Positions 41,857-50,195 of a stretch of 64,000 nucleotides of DNA are shown piece after piece. The stretch comes from JBBATK01 sp046297095 (GTDB taxonomy: Bacteria > Bacteroidota > Ignavibacteria > Kapaibacteriales > NICIL-2). The translations under genes and the position numbers were made by a program. Within the stretch, counting starts at the first letter, position 1. The number at the start of each line of letters is the position of its first letter. The stretch spans positions 38,906 to 102,905 of the forward strand of contig JBKCNS010000031.1 in NCBI GenBank assembly GCA_046297095.1. Direction: 5' to 3'. Below the pieces are notes generated by a model. It was not told the DNA's origin, searched no databases, and saw only the letters and a program-made list of their open reading frames with translations.

Positions 41857-42708
41857 TCAGGCTTCGTAATTGTAAAATCCGCGACCGGATTTTTTACCAA
41901 GGTGACCTGCTGCTACCATGCGGCGAAGCAGTGGGCACGGACGATACTTGCTATCGCCCAAACCATCGTGCAGTACCTCCATAATGGCAAGGCACACATC
42001 CAGGCCTATAAAATCTGCCAAGGTGAGCGGCCCCATGGGATGTGCCATTCCAAGTTTCATCACGGTATCAATGTCCTGAACCGAAGCCACATTTTCCATA
42101 ACGCAATACACGGCCTCGTTGATCATGGGCATCAGAATGCGATTGGAAATAAAGCCGGGATAGTCCTGCACTTCCACGGGTGTTTTGCCGGTTGCCTCGG
42201 CAATACCGCGCACCGTTGCATAGGTGGCATCGCTGGTGGCTTGGCCGCGCACAATCTCGCAAAGTTTCATCACCGGCACGGGATTGAAAAAGTGCATACC
42301 GATCACGCTCTCCGGACGCTTGGTTACCGCCGCAATTTCCGTTATGGAAATGGACGAGGTATTCGTAGCAAGAATAGCATGCGCGGGTGCTGTTTCGTCG
42401 ATAGTAGCAAACAACGATTTCTTCACGTCGAAATTCTCGCTGGCTGCCTCGATGATCAGGTCTGCATTTGCTGCCGCAGCGCGCAAGTCTGTGGAGGAAG
42501 TGATACGCGCCAGTGTTGATGTGCGATCTTCCTCGCTCAGCGTTCCTTTCTTTACCTGCCGGGATAGGTTGTTATCAATTGTAGCAATGCCACGCTGAAT
42601 GGCAGCTTCGCTCACGTCTACGAGTGTTACATGAAAACCGTGTTGGGCATGAAGATGCGCAATGCCATTACCCATTGTACCTGCACCGATAACAAGAACC
42701 GATTTCAT
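41857..42708 (-). CDS. hbd: 3-hydroxyacyl-CoA (3-hydroxybutyryl-CoA) dehydrogenase
   Basis: A 283-residue NAD-dependent enzyme that interconverts 3-hydroxyacyl-CoA and 3-oxoacyl-CoA. The ATG at 42708 is chosen; the frame is open further upstream but the extension lacks a signal or motif. Motifs: VLVIGAGTMGNGIAHLHAQHGF (Rossmann, GxGxxG), ATNTSSISITEIAAVTKRPE, the catalytic GMHFFNPVPVMKLCEIV, and IGLDVCLAIMEVLHDGLGDSKYRPCPLLRRMVAAGHLGKKSGRG at the end. The single-domain size fits PaaH/Hbd rather than a FadB multifunctional enzyme. With the acyl-CoA dehydrogenase two genes downstream (pepF between) it supports a beta-oxidation or butyrate-type pathway. The spacer to pdxA (about 250 bases) shows nothing recognisable. 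Confidence 0.93.
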   Translation of the reverse strand: MKSVLVIGAGTMGNGIAHLHAQHGFHVTLVDVSEAAIQRGIATIDNNLSRQVKKGTLSEEDRTSTLARITSSTDLRAAAANADLIIEAASENFDVKKSLFATIDETAPAHAILATNTSSISITEIAAVTKRPESVIGMHFFNPVPVMKLCEIVRGQATSDATYATVRGIAEATGKTPVEVQDYPGFISNRILMPMINEAVYCVMENVASVQDIDTVMKLGMAHPMGPLTLADFIGLDVCLAIMEVLHDGLGDSKYRPCPLLRRMVAAGHLGKKSGRGFYNYEA

Positions 42709-42961
42709 AGTGTTGTTCCCTGATTGATGTTCATACGTATTGAATCCCTGCCGGATTCTGTGCAAGCATATCCTCATGTTGAGGTACGTCCCAGTTGCTT
42801 GTCACGAATAGACCGCAAAAATAGGGTTGGAACGCTTGCCAACCACGAACGAAAGCAGGGAATTGCAGGGGAACTTGTTCACAAATCGGGATGTACGCTC
42901 ATTGCGGTGATCCGGCTACAAAAACGCGCATTTGGTGGCTCTGAGAACCATCTGCCATCCA

Positions 42962-43948
42962 CTAGGATCTGTGCCTGTTTTGTACGATCTCGATCGCTTG
43001 AATCATTGCCTGCACGGTACTGCGCGGATCTGCCATGTTCTTGCCGGCCAGTGCAAAGGCCGTTCCATGGTCGGGCGAGGTTCGAACTATGGGCAGGCCG
43101 GCGGTAACATTCACCCCGGCGCCTTGGGCTAAGAGTTTCAGGGGTATCAGGCCTTGGTCGTGATACATGGCCAGAATACCGTCGTAGTTTTTGTATTCTC
43201 CGTGAGCAAAGAAGCCATCGGCGGCAAAAGGACCATCCACGATCATTCCCATTTCGCGCATGCGGCTCACTGCCGGTTGAATAATCTCTATTTCCTCGCG
43301 TCCGATATGACCATTCTCCCCTGCATGAGGATTACACCCAAGCACCGCAATGCGCGGCCGGGCGCAGCCGAAGTCTTGAAGCAAACTATATCGAAACATG
43401 GAAATGCGTTCGCAAAGCATACTGTCGGTGAGCAAGGCCGGCACGGCTGCCAGCGGCTCGTGAATAGTGGCCAGCGCCACACGAACATTCTCGTGGCAGA
43501 GTATCATCAGGGGATTTCCTACGCCGGCCTTTGCGGCAAAGAACTCCGTTTGGCCCGGATAGCTAAAGCCGGCACTGCGTAAGGTGGTTTTAGAGACAGG
43601 CATGGTAACTATGGCGTCGGCAGTGCCATCGTACCACGCATCCACAGCTCGCTCCAGCGATTCATAGGCCAAGGCCCCGGCGCTTTCGCTTTCGGTGCCC
43701 AATTGAACGGGCGCGTACGTAGCGCAGGGAATCAAGGGATAGTGCGCCCCGCCAATCACCAGCGCGCCATGCTCCTCGTGCACGGGGATCCCTAGCGCAG
43801 CTGCGTAATCAAGGAAGCTTTGAGGATGCGTTGCTATGCGTACGCTCAAGGGCTGCGAGGGTAGGTTGTGGCGAAGTTCGGGCAGAGCTTTGAGCAGCAC
43901 TTCGATGCCTATTCCGTTGCAGTCGCCTATGCTAACAACAATATTCAT
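42962..43948 (-). CDS. pdxA: 4-hydroxythreonine-4-phosphate dehydrogenase
   Basis: Enzyme of the deoxyxylulose-independent-looking pyridoxal phosphate pathway step that oxidises 4-phosphohydroxy-L-threonine. Length is 328 residues, normal. Motifs: SIGDCNGIGIEVLLKAL at the start, ATIHEPLAAVP and the HENVRVALATIHEP metal-site region, CNPHAGENGHIGREE, and MYHDQGLIPLKLLA. The conserved histidines that bind the divalent cation are present. Between this gene and rodA are two short tandem arrays (43951-43983 and 44021-44053). No partner pdxJ is in the window, so the rest of the vitamin B6 pathway is elsewhere. Confidence 0.94.
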   Translation of the reverse strand: MNIVVSIGDCNGIGIEVLLKALPELRHNLPSQPLSVRIATHPQSFLDYAAALGIPVHEEHGALVIGGAHYPLIPCATYAPVQLGTESESAGALAYESLERAVDAWYDGTADAIVTMPVSKTTLRSAGFSYPGQTEFFAAKAGVGNPLMILCHENVRVALATIHEPLAAVPALLTDSMLCERISMFRYSLLQDFGCARPRIAVLGCNPHAGENGHIGREEIEIIQPAVSRMREMGMIVDGPFAADGFFAHGEYKNYDGILAMYHDQGLIPLKLLAQGAGVNVTAGLPIVRTSPDHGTAFALAGKNMADPRSTVQAMIQAIEIVQNRHRS

Positions 43949-43950
43949 GA

Positions 43951-43983
43951 GGCATTCAAAAGGTATTCAAAAGGCATTCAAAA
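43951..43983. repeat. 11-bp tandem repeat x3 (GGCATTCAAAA)
   Basis: GGCATTCAAAA at 43951, a variant with one base changed at 43962, and an exact copy at 43973. It begins just before the pdxA start codon. Confidence 0.9.
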
Positions 43984-44020
43984 AAAGTGAGGGTGCTCGG
44001 AGAAGGCAGTTCTGTATGTG

Positions 44021-44053
44021 CAACCGAGTTACAACCGAGTTACAACCGAGTAG
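44021..44053. repeat. 11-bp tandem repeat x3 (CAACCGAGTTA)
   Basis: CAACCGAGTTA occurs at 44021-44031, 44032-44042 and (as CAACCGAGTAG) 44043-44053, with a partial fourth copy after it. It ends a few bases before the rodA stop codon at 44070. Confidence 0.9.
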
Positions 44054-44069
44054 CAAACGAGACGCACTA

Positions 44070-45359
44070 TCAAAATTGCGACTCGCGTTTTACCCGTGTA
44101 CGATGGAAGCCGATGATGATGCCAATGGCAGACATATTCGCTAACAGTGCGGTACCACCGGAGGACAAATACGGCAAGGGAATTCCCATTACAGGCACAA
44201 GGCCTATAGCCATTCCGATATTCACCGTAGTGTGATAAAACAACACAGCCGCTAACCCAAAAGTAAATGCCGTTTCGTAGCCGTTGCGGGCACCGCGGGC
44301 CAAACGCACCAACCGGAAAATGAGGAACACTAAAAGCCCCAGCACCAGACTGGAACCAATGAACCCGAACTCCTCGCCGGGTACATCGAAGATAAAGTCT
44401 GTCCACTGCTCCGGAATGTATCGAAGCTGCGTAAGCGTGCCCTTCATGTAACCTTTGCCCGTAACGCCACCACTACCCACGGCCATCATGGATTGCAATA
44501 CGTGATAGCCTTCGTCCTTCGGGTATTTTTCCGGATCGAAATAGGTTTTGATGCGGCTTTGTTGGTGATCCGGAAGCTTGTTGTAAAGCGGTCCGGACGA
44601 GAATCCAACCAAGACGATGATGAGCATACCTGCCAAGCGGGTAATGATAGAGCGCCGGAAGAACAAGGCGGCAATTGCACTCACGGCAACAAAGGCAATC
44701 ATCACGTACCGGGCGTCGTGAAGCACTGCATACATTCCGGCTATTCCCACCAAGGGCACAACACTTGCCACAAAGAGAAAGAACAAATCACCGCCGCACC
44801 ACAGCATAGTTCCCATAAACATGGCAATGAACACCGAAGCGGTGCCGGTGTCTTTTTCCGCAAGTACCAACAGCATGGGTAAGAACACTATACCGGCCAG
44901 CCATAGCACATCACGAAGTGCGGTAAGCCGCACCCCCTTACTTTCCATAAAGCGACCAATCATCATCAGAGTGCTAAGCTTTGCGAACTCCGAGGGCTGA
45001 AATTGAATACCGCCAAGATTTATCCAACACAACTGGCCGTTAATACGCATCCCCACACCGGGAATGAAAATCATGAGCAGCAGAAGCAGCGAGCCCGCAT
45101 AAGCAAGCGGAGTGATGGTGCGAATAAAATGCTGCGGCACAAAAATGAAACTGACAAGCAGGGCCAAACCCAGTACCGCATAGCTGAGTTGCTTCACAAA
45201 AAAGCGACTCATCTGGGGCTCGTAGGTGGCACTGTAGATAGAGATCAAGCCAATGGCAATAAGGGAGAGCATGGCAAGGATGGTGGGGAAATCCATTGCA
45301 TCCACCTTGTGTTTCTCTATTGACTCGGAGAATTCTTCGTGCGTTCCGTATACGGACAT
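44070..45359 (-). CDS. rodA: Rod-shape peptidoglycan polymerase RodA (SEDS family)
   Basis: A 429-residue inner-membrane glycosyltransferase that polymerises lipid II during elongation with PBP2. About ten hydrophobic helices are visible. SEDS signatures include NGQLCWINLGGIQFQPSEFAKL, GIVFLPMLLVLAEKDTGTASVF, the catalytic-loop RYIPEQWTDFIFDVPGEEFGFIGS (conserved aspartate), and GTALLANMSAIGIIIGF. These match RodA more than FtsW. ATG at 45359 is used; an internal ATG at residue 22 is an alternative because the first 20 residues are not conserved. Together with rodZ, mltB and PBP4 it supports a rod-shaped cell. A 23-base triplicate repeat separates it from purC. Confidence 0.92.
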   Translation of the reverse strand: MSVYGTHEEFSESIEKHKVDAMDFPTILAMLSLIAIGLISIYSATYEPQMSRFFVKQLSYAVLGLALLVSFIFVPQHFIRTITPLAYAGSLLLLLMIFIPGVGMRINGQLCWINLGGIQFQPSEFAKLSTLMMIGRFMESKGVRLTALRDVLWLAGIVFLPMLLVLAEKDTGTASVFIAMFMGTMLWCGGDLFFLFVASVVPLVGIAGMYAVLHDARYVMIAFVAVSAIAALFFRRSIITRLAGMLIIVLVGFSSGPLYNKLPDHQQSRIKTYFDPEKYPKDEGYHVLQSMMAVGSGGVTGKGYMKGTLTQLRYIPEQWTDFIFDVPGEEFGFIGSSLVLGLLVFLIFRLVRLARGARNGYETAFTFGLAAVLFYHTTVNIGMAIGLVPVMGIPLPYLSSGGTALLANMSAIGIIIGFHRTRVKRESQF

Positions 45360-45378
45360 AATACTGTGTCTTTTACAA

Positions 45379-45447
45379 TTGTTCTGAGAGTGTTATGCAG
45401 CTTGTTCTAAGAGTGTTGTGCAGCTTGTTCTGAGAGTGTTGTGCAGC
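45379..45447. repeat. 23-bp tandem repeat x3
   Basis: Three successive 23-base copies of the unit TTGTTCTGAGAGTG followed by TTGTGCAGC lie at 45379-45401, 45402-45424 and 45425-45447, with two point differences. They occupy most of the rodA-purC spacer. Confidence 0.92.
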
Positions 45448-45457
45448 AAACCGTTGA

Positions 45458-46336
45458 TTAGGACATCAACCGCACTGCTGCTTCACGATACTTTGCCAAT
45501 GTCTTGGTGATAATCTCCGGCGGCAAGGTTGGCGCCGGTGCCTGTTTGTTCCATGGCTGAGTAAGCAGCCAGTCGCGAAGCACCTGCTTGTCGAAATTCA
45601 TCTGCGGTTTTCCCGGCGCGTATTCCTCTGCCAACCAATAGCGTGAGGAATCCGGAGTAAGAGCTTCGTCGATAAGAATAATGGAGCCGTCGGGCAAACG
45701 TCCGAACTCGAACTTGGTGTCTGCCAGAATAATTCCGCGCGAGGCAGCATATTCAGAGGCCTGCGTATAGAGATCTATGCTCACGTTGCGCACAAACTCT
45801 GCTGTTTCTGTACCCACAATCTGCGCGGCTTGCTCAAAGGAAATATTCTCGTCGTGGCCTTCTTCTGCTTTGGTGGCCGGTGTAAAAATGGGCTGCGGCA
45901 GCTTGGATGATTCCACTAATCCCGCCGGCAGTTGCACACCACACACCGTTTGCGAACTCTTGTACTCGTTCCATCCGGAGCCGGCCAAGTAGCCGCGCAC
46001 CACACACTCTATAGGCAGGGGTTGAGTCTTGCGCACCAACATACTTCTGCCTTCCAGCTGGCTTCGGTACTCGTGGGTAGGCTGCGGGTAGTCGTCCACA
46101 TTTACCGACACCACATGATTAGCAATGATATGCCGGGTGCGCTCAAACCAAAACATGGAAAGCGCCGTGAGCAAAGCACCCTTGCCCTCAACGGGTTCGT
46201 TCATAATGACATCGAAAGCACTGATGCGATCGGTGGCAACAATCAAAAAATACTCGCCTACATCATATACGTCGCGCACTTTTCCGCGGCGGTGCAAATG
46301 CAGTGTGGGGCAATCGGTGTGGAATACAGCACTCAT
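45458..46336 (-). CDS. purC: SAICAR synthetase
   Basis: Joins aspartate to CAIR in purine synthesis. At 292 residues it is of the longer type, as in yeast Ade1, rather than the 237-residue E. coli form. Motifs: HRRGKVRDVYDVGEYFLIVATDRISAFDV, then VVRGYLAGSGWNEY, the EEGHDENISFEQA segment and the nucleotide/substrate site ILADTKFEFG. The start ATG at 46336 is followed at once by the conserved region. The 5' spacer to deoA has a long-loop hairpin candidate and a 12-bp repeat array. The three purine genes of this window (purN, purM, purC) all lie on the minus strand but are not clustered. Confidence 0.96.
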   Translation of the reverse strand: MSAVFHTDCPTLHLHRRGKVRDVYDVGEYFLIVATDRISAFDVIMNEPVEGKGALLTALSMFWFERTRHIIANHVVSVNVDDYPQPTHEYRSQLEGRSMLVRKTQPLPIECVVRGYLAGSGWNEYKSSQTVCGVQLPAGLVESSKLPQPIFTPATKAEEGHDENISFEQAAQIVGTETAEFVRNVSIDLYTQASEYAASRGIILADTKFEFGRLPDGSIILIDEALTPDSSRYWLAEEYAPGKPQMNFDKQVLRDWLLTQPWNKQAPAPTLPPEIITKTLAKYREAAVRLMS

Positions 46337-46458
46337 GAAAGCATCTAAAGTTAATTCGCGTGTAAAGTCTATGCGGGTGTATGCCCGAATTCACGTCAAT
46401 TCTGTTCGAACACCCGGCGAAAATACGGGAAAGCGCACTCGTGTTTTCCCATCGGTGC

Positions 46459-46494
46459 AAAGCCCGTCAAAAAACAGAGAAAACTCCGGGCTTT
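46459..46494. promoter_or_regulatory. Long-loop hairpin candidate in the purC 5' spacer
   Basis: AAAGCCCG at 46459-46466 pairs with CGGGCTTT at 46487-46494 around a 20-base A-rich loop. It sits about 120 bases upstream of purC. It does not have a T-tract, so a terminator is unlikely. Confidence 0.3.
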
Positions 46495-46548
46495 GAGGCA
46501 ACCTACTATTAAGCGTATGCTTCCGGAGATACTTCTCTCTATGCTCTC

Positions 46549-46596
46549 TTCTCTGATCACTTCTCTGCACACTTCTCTGCTCTCTTCTCTGCTCAC
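46549..46596. repeat. 12-bp tandem repeat x4 (TTCTCTGcacac type)
   Basis: Four 12-base units beginning TTCTCTG occupy 46549-46596 and end at the deoA stop codon. Confidence 0.88.
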
Positions 46597-46598
46597 CT

Positions 46599-47933
46599 CT
46601 ACGCTTCGCTGCTCGACCATTCATCGAGCAACAGAGTGCCGCGGGGATCATTGGAAACGAAAGCACCATGAGTACTGCCAATCTCTATACATCGGCGCAT
46701 CTGTTCCATGCCGTCGCGGAGTTTCTGCTCATCACGCGCATAGACGCGGGCTATTGTTTCGCCGGCGGCGATGGCATCGCCGGTTTTCTTGAACAAAACA
46801 AAACCTGCGGAGCTATCGATGACATCGTCTTGCCGAAGGCGTCCGGCTCCCAAGGTTATTGCAGCCAAACCCAATTCGCGGGTGGCAAAAGCAGTAATAG
46901 TTCCACCCTGCTCGGCCCTGAGATCTGCATAGGGAGTGGCTTCGTAATGCAGGCACGATTGATGCCAGTCCCCGCCTTGGGCGCGAAGCATGGTATGAAA
47001 CACAGCATGTGCCTTTGCGCTAGTCCACGCTTCGCGAACAAGCTCTGTGGCTTCAACGGCGCTTAGCTCGGGCCGTGCCAGCATGAGCATGCGCGATGCA
47101 CACAGCTCTGTAAGCTCCACGATATCCGGCGGAGCATCATCGCGGGATTGTAAACATGCGTCGGTCTCTACCATTTCCAACCAATTTCCCACAGCCCGCC
47201 CCAGCGGCTCATCCATGCGGGTGAAGAGAACGCGAAGCGGCAAGCCTACTTCTTTAGCCACGCCCATCATGCGTTGGGCAAGTTCTTGTGCAGCGTCCAT
47301 GCTCTGCATGAATGCACCACGCCCCACTTTCATATCCAGCACCAAGCCCTGAATATCTTCCACGAGTTTTTTGCTAAGTATCGAGGCAGTGATTAAGGCA
47401 GACGATTCCACCGTGCCGGTTACATCGCGAAGAGCATAGAGTATGCGATCGGCCGGGGCTATATCGCTGGAGGCCTTGATCATAAAGCACCCATGATGCT
47501 CCAGAAAAGCGCTAAGCTCTGCATCGCTGAATTCCATGCGAAGCCCGGCTACCGATTCCAGTTTGTCTACCGTGCCACCGGTGTGGCCAAGCCCCCGGCC
47601 GCTCATCATGGGAACATGCACTCCGCACGCCGCAACGATGGGCACCAGTAGCAACGAGATTTTATCCCCCACGCCACCGGTGGAATGTTTGTCTATGCGG
47701 GGCACGGAATGCGGGAAATGATAGCGGCGTCCGCTGTCGCGCATGGCCATGGTGAGAGCGCCGGTTTCGGCTGCACTCATTCCGCGGGTACATACGGCCA
47801 TCAGAAAAGCTGCCGCTTGCGCGTCGTTGATACTCCCGCCGGTTACTCCCTGCACAAAGCCCGCCACTTCCTGCGGGCTGAGCTCTGCTCCATCGCGTTT
47901 CTTTCGCAACACCTCGGCAGGAATCAGCTTCAT
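46599..47933 (-). CDS. deoA: Thymidine / pyrimidine-nucleoside phosphorylase
   Basis: Salvage enzyme that splits pyrimidine deoxyribonucleosides using phosphate. At 444 residues it has the family length. Motifs: the KHSTGGVGDKISLLLVPIVA segment, MMSGRGLGHTGGTVDKLES, DRILYALRDVTGTVES and KVGRGAFMQSMDAAQELAQRM. Whether it prefers thymidine alone (DeoA) or several pyrimidine nucleosides (Pdp) cannot be said. The window also contains a cytidine deaminase, giving two steps of pyrimidine salvage. The ATG at 47933 is divergent from the rRNA methyltransferase on its right, with a 38-base spacer. Confidence 0.94.
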   Translation of the reverse strand: MKLIPAEVLRKKRDGAELSPQEVAGFVQGVTGGSINDAQAAAFLMAVCTRGMSAAETGALTMAMRDSGRRYHFPHSVPRIDKHSTGGVGDKISLLLVPIVAACGVHVPMMSGRGLGHTGGTVDKLESVAGLRMEFSDAELSAFLEHHGCFMIKASSDIAPADRILYALRDVTGTVESSALITASILSKKLVEDIQGLVLDMKVGRGAFMQSMDAAQELAQRMMGVAKEVGLPLRVLFTRMDEPLGRAVGNWLEMVETDACLQSRDDAPPDIVELTELCASRMLMLARPELSAVEATELVREAWTSAKAHAVFHTMLRAQGGDWHQSCLHYEATPYADLRAEQGGTITAFATRELGLAAITLGAGRLRQDDVIDSSAGFVLFKKTGDAIAAGETIARVYARDEQKLRDGMEQMRRCIEIGSTHGAFVSNDPRGTLLLDEWSSSEA

Positions 47934-47971
47934 GATTGTAATTTTGTTCGTGACACTATTGCTCGCCCTTC

Positions 47972-48781
47972 ATGTCCTTCCAGGCGCTTTCGGACAAACA
48001 TCGTAAACTCGTTCGATCCCTCCATCTGCGTAAGCACCGAGATGAGGAACTTCTGTTTGTGGCAGAGGGAATAAAAGTCGTGCAGGAACTTTTGAACAGT
48101 TCCTATGGTATAGAGTTCCTGTGTGTGGCGGAGCCACGCAGCTCAAACTTTCCGGAGCTGCTGCGGCGCGCTCAGCGCGCATCCATTCCTCTGTATGCTT
48201 GCTCAGAAAAAGTATTCTCGTCTATCAGCGACACACCCTCGCCCCAAGGTGTCTTGGCGGTGGCACGAATGCCGGAAGACGTCACTATACTGCAAAGCTC
48301 CGAGAGTTTCCAAAGCTCTGAGAGCCGTAAGAGCGCATTGCATCTAGGCCCGCGGGTAGTGGCACTGGATGGCGTGCAGGACCCGGGCAATACCGGAACA
48401 ATTGTTCGCACAGCGCATTTTTTTGGATACAGTGCCGTGCTTTTGGGTTCGCAGTCTACCGATAGATTCAACGGGAAGTTCATACGCTCGGCTATGGGGT
48501 CGTCCTTCCATATTCCCTGCATCGCCTGCGATTTACCGGCAGCACTTGGCAGCATCCGATCGGTTCATACGGTGATCGGTGCTGATGCTCATGCCGCAAC
48601 ACCCCTGCAGCAATGCGCCGTACCCGAGAATCTCTGTATTGTGATCGGCAGCGAAGGCGCGGGAATCTCTACGGAGGTGAATGCGCTGCTGGATCATCGC
48701 TTTGTTATTAGCGGTCGCGGCGGAGCCGAGTCGCTCAATGCCTCGGTGGCCGCCGGAATCTGCCTGCAGTATTTTTCTTGA
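47972..48781 (+). CDS. TrmH/RlmB-type (SpoU) rRNA/tRNA 2'-O-methyltransferase
   Basis: A 269-residue SpoU-family RNA methyltransferase. The three motifs are visible: VVALDGVQDPGNTGTIVRTAHFFG (motif 1), IVIGSEGAGIS (motif 2) and GGAESLNASVAAGI (motif 3), and the N-terminus carries the substrate-recognition domain (LSDKHRKLVRSLHLRKHRDEELLFVAEGIKVV). The target nucleotide is not determined by sequence alone. An 18-bp in-frame duplication near residue 110 produces the doubled QSSES motif. It is followed by a Ham1-like fusion whose ATG at 48798 lies 17 bases past this stop, so the genes are probably co-transcribed. Confidence 0.9.
   Translation: MSFQALSDKHRKLVRSLHLRKHRDEELLFVAEGIKVVQELLNSSYGIEFLCVAEPRSSNFPELLRRAQRASIPLYACSEKVFSSISDTPSPQGVLAVARMPEDVTILQSSESFQSSESRKSALHLGPRVVALDGVQDPGNTGTIVRTAHFFGYSAVLLGSQSTDRFNGKFIRSAMGSSFHIPCIACDLPAALGSIRSVHTVIGADAHAATPLQQCAVPENLCIVIGSEGAGISTEVNALLDHRFVISGRGGAESLNASVAAGICLQYFS
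48293..48328 (+). repeat. 18-bp in-frame duplication in the SpoU-type gene
   Basis: CAAAGCTCCGAGAGTTTC at 48293-48310 recurs with a few changes at 48311-48328. It encodes a doubled Gln-Ser-Ser-Glu-Ser. Confidence 0.8.
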
Positions 48782-48797
48782 TGCATCGCCCACACGC

Positions 48798-50105
48798 ATG
48801 ACCATTCTTATAGCCACGAACAACCGTCACAAAGTAGAAGAGATGCTGCATATTCTGAAGCGCGCGGATTCCTCGTTGGTGGTACTCACACCGGCCGATC
48901 TTCCGCAGGGCAGTATAGACGTAGACGAGACCGGCTCTACTCTGGAAGAGAACGCGTATCTAAAAGCGCGTGCCTTTTTTGAGCATACGGGAATTCCCTG
49001 CATTGCCGATGATACCGGCCTGGAGATAGACGCCTTAGGCGGCAAGCCCGGCGTACGCTCTGCTCGCTTTGCTCACGACAACGCCACCTACGAGGAAAAT
49101 CTCCTGCTAGCTCTACAGATGCTCTCGGATACGCCGCCCCCACACAGAACCGCACGTTTCCGCACGGTGATGTGCTATGTAGACTCACTGCGCACGCTAT
49201 TCGCCGAAGGCGAGTGCCCCGGACATATAAGCGAAGAGCCTCGCGGCAGTAACGGTTTTGGCTACGACCCCGTGTTTGTACCCGATGGATACCAAACCAC
49301 CTTTGCGCAGATGACAACCGAAATCAAGAACTCGCTCTCGCATCGCTCACGGGCGCTGCAGAATATGAGCGCGGTGCTTATTCGTGGCGTCATCGAACCG
49401 GAATCGCAGAATGTAGGTGCACCGGAACCACTACGTATCGCCACACCGGCAGCACCACATGCAGCTCGCCGCATTCTATGCCGCATCGCTGCTGCAGCGG
49501 CGGCAAACAACGAACACGCTCTGCGCAGCGCCATAACTCTTGCTGCTACGCATGGCGTTCCCATGAGCGATGTGTATGAAGTGTTGCTTCAGAGTTATCT
49601 CTTCGCCGGATTTCCTGCCGCACTAGAGTCGCTGAATATTCTTGATGAGCTTCGCAAATCCGAGCGCGCGTCGGCGCCTGATTCGCCGAATGATGGCAGG
49701 CGAGCATTGAATCACGAGTATGCTTATGATGCCGATGAGTTTCGCCTACGTGGGCTGGAAACCTGCAAGAAAATCTACACGGATGTATTCGAGAAAATGA
49801 TGCAGCGCCTTGGTGATACATCGCCGGAACTGGCATCGTGGATGATTGTGGAAGGATATGGCAAAGTGCTTTCGCGACCGGAGCTCGATGTATGCACTCG
49901 CGAACTTGTGAACGTAGCCGTGCTCACCGTGATGGGGCGTCCGCGTCAGCTGTATTCGCACCTGCGGGGCGCACTCAACACCGGCGCAGGCGAAACAGAA
50001 ATCACCGATGCTCTGGAGACCGCTATGGGGCTGGCTTCCGGCACTGCACTACACAGCGCCTTTGGTGTGTGGGACACATTACGTGAACGCCGAAATTCAT
50101 CATGA
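48798..50105 (+). CDS. rdgB: Ham1-family NTP pyrophosphatase fused to tandem carboxymuconolactone decarboxylase-like domains
   Basis: Residues 1-198 are a full RdgB/HAM1 enzyme, which destroys ITP/XTP and other aberrant nucleotides: LIATNNRHKVEEM, the DDTGLEIDALGGKPGVRSARFA active-site loop (Asp71, Asp72), and SNGFGYDPVFVPDG. Residues 225-435 form two alpha-helical AhpD/CMD-like repeats: ITLAATHGVPMSDVYEVLLQSYLFAGFPAALE, then SRPELDVCTRELVNVAVLTVMG with HLRGALNTGAGETEITDALE. No stop or frameshift divides them. Total length is 435 residues against about 200 for a lone RdgB. CMD-family proteins are decarboxylases or peroxidases, but the CxxC of AhpD is not seen (a lone Cys). The fusion is uncommon to my knowledge. 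The ATG at 48798 is preceded by little ribosome-site signal. Confidence 0.9.
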   Translation: MTILIATNNRHKVEEMLHILKRADSSLVVLTPADLPQGSIDVDETGSTLEENAYLKARAFFEHTGIPCIADDTGLEIDALGGKPGVRSARFAHDNATYEENLLLALQMLSDTPPPHRTARFRTVMCYVDSLRTLFAEGECPGHISEEPRGSNGFGYDPVFVPDGYQTTFAQMTTEIKNSLSHRSRALQNMSAVLIRGVIEPESQNVGAPEPLRIATPAAPHAARRILCRIAAAAAANNEHALRSAITLAATHGVPMSDVYEVLLQSYLFAGFPAALESLNILDELRKSERASAPDSPNDGRRALNHEYAYDADEFRLRGLETCKKIYTDVFEKMMQRLGDTSPELASWMIVEGYGKVLSRPELDVCTRELVNVAVLTVMGRPRQLYSHLRGALNTGAGETEITDALETAMGLASGTALHSAFGVWDTLRERRNSS

Positions 50106-50195
50106 GATTTCTGAACTCACATCCCGGAGTCTGACTTCACTAGACGTATCGTAGCTATGTGTTGCAGATACGCACAGCAGATACACATCACCACT

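Noticed and set aside
42709..42961. Possible gene in the spacer between the 3-hydroxyacyl-CoA dehydrogenase and pdxA
   Set aside because: The open frame starting there runs across the pdxA end and has no motif or ribosome site; I see nothing in this spacer.
46391..46681. Low-complexity open frame (REQRREQRS type) beside deoA
   Set aside because: The arginine/glutamine-rich sequence is a translation of the 12-bp repeat array at 46549-46596, not a gene.
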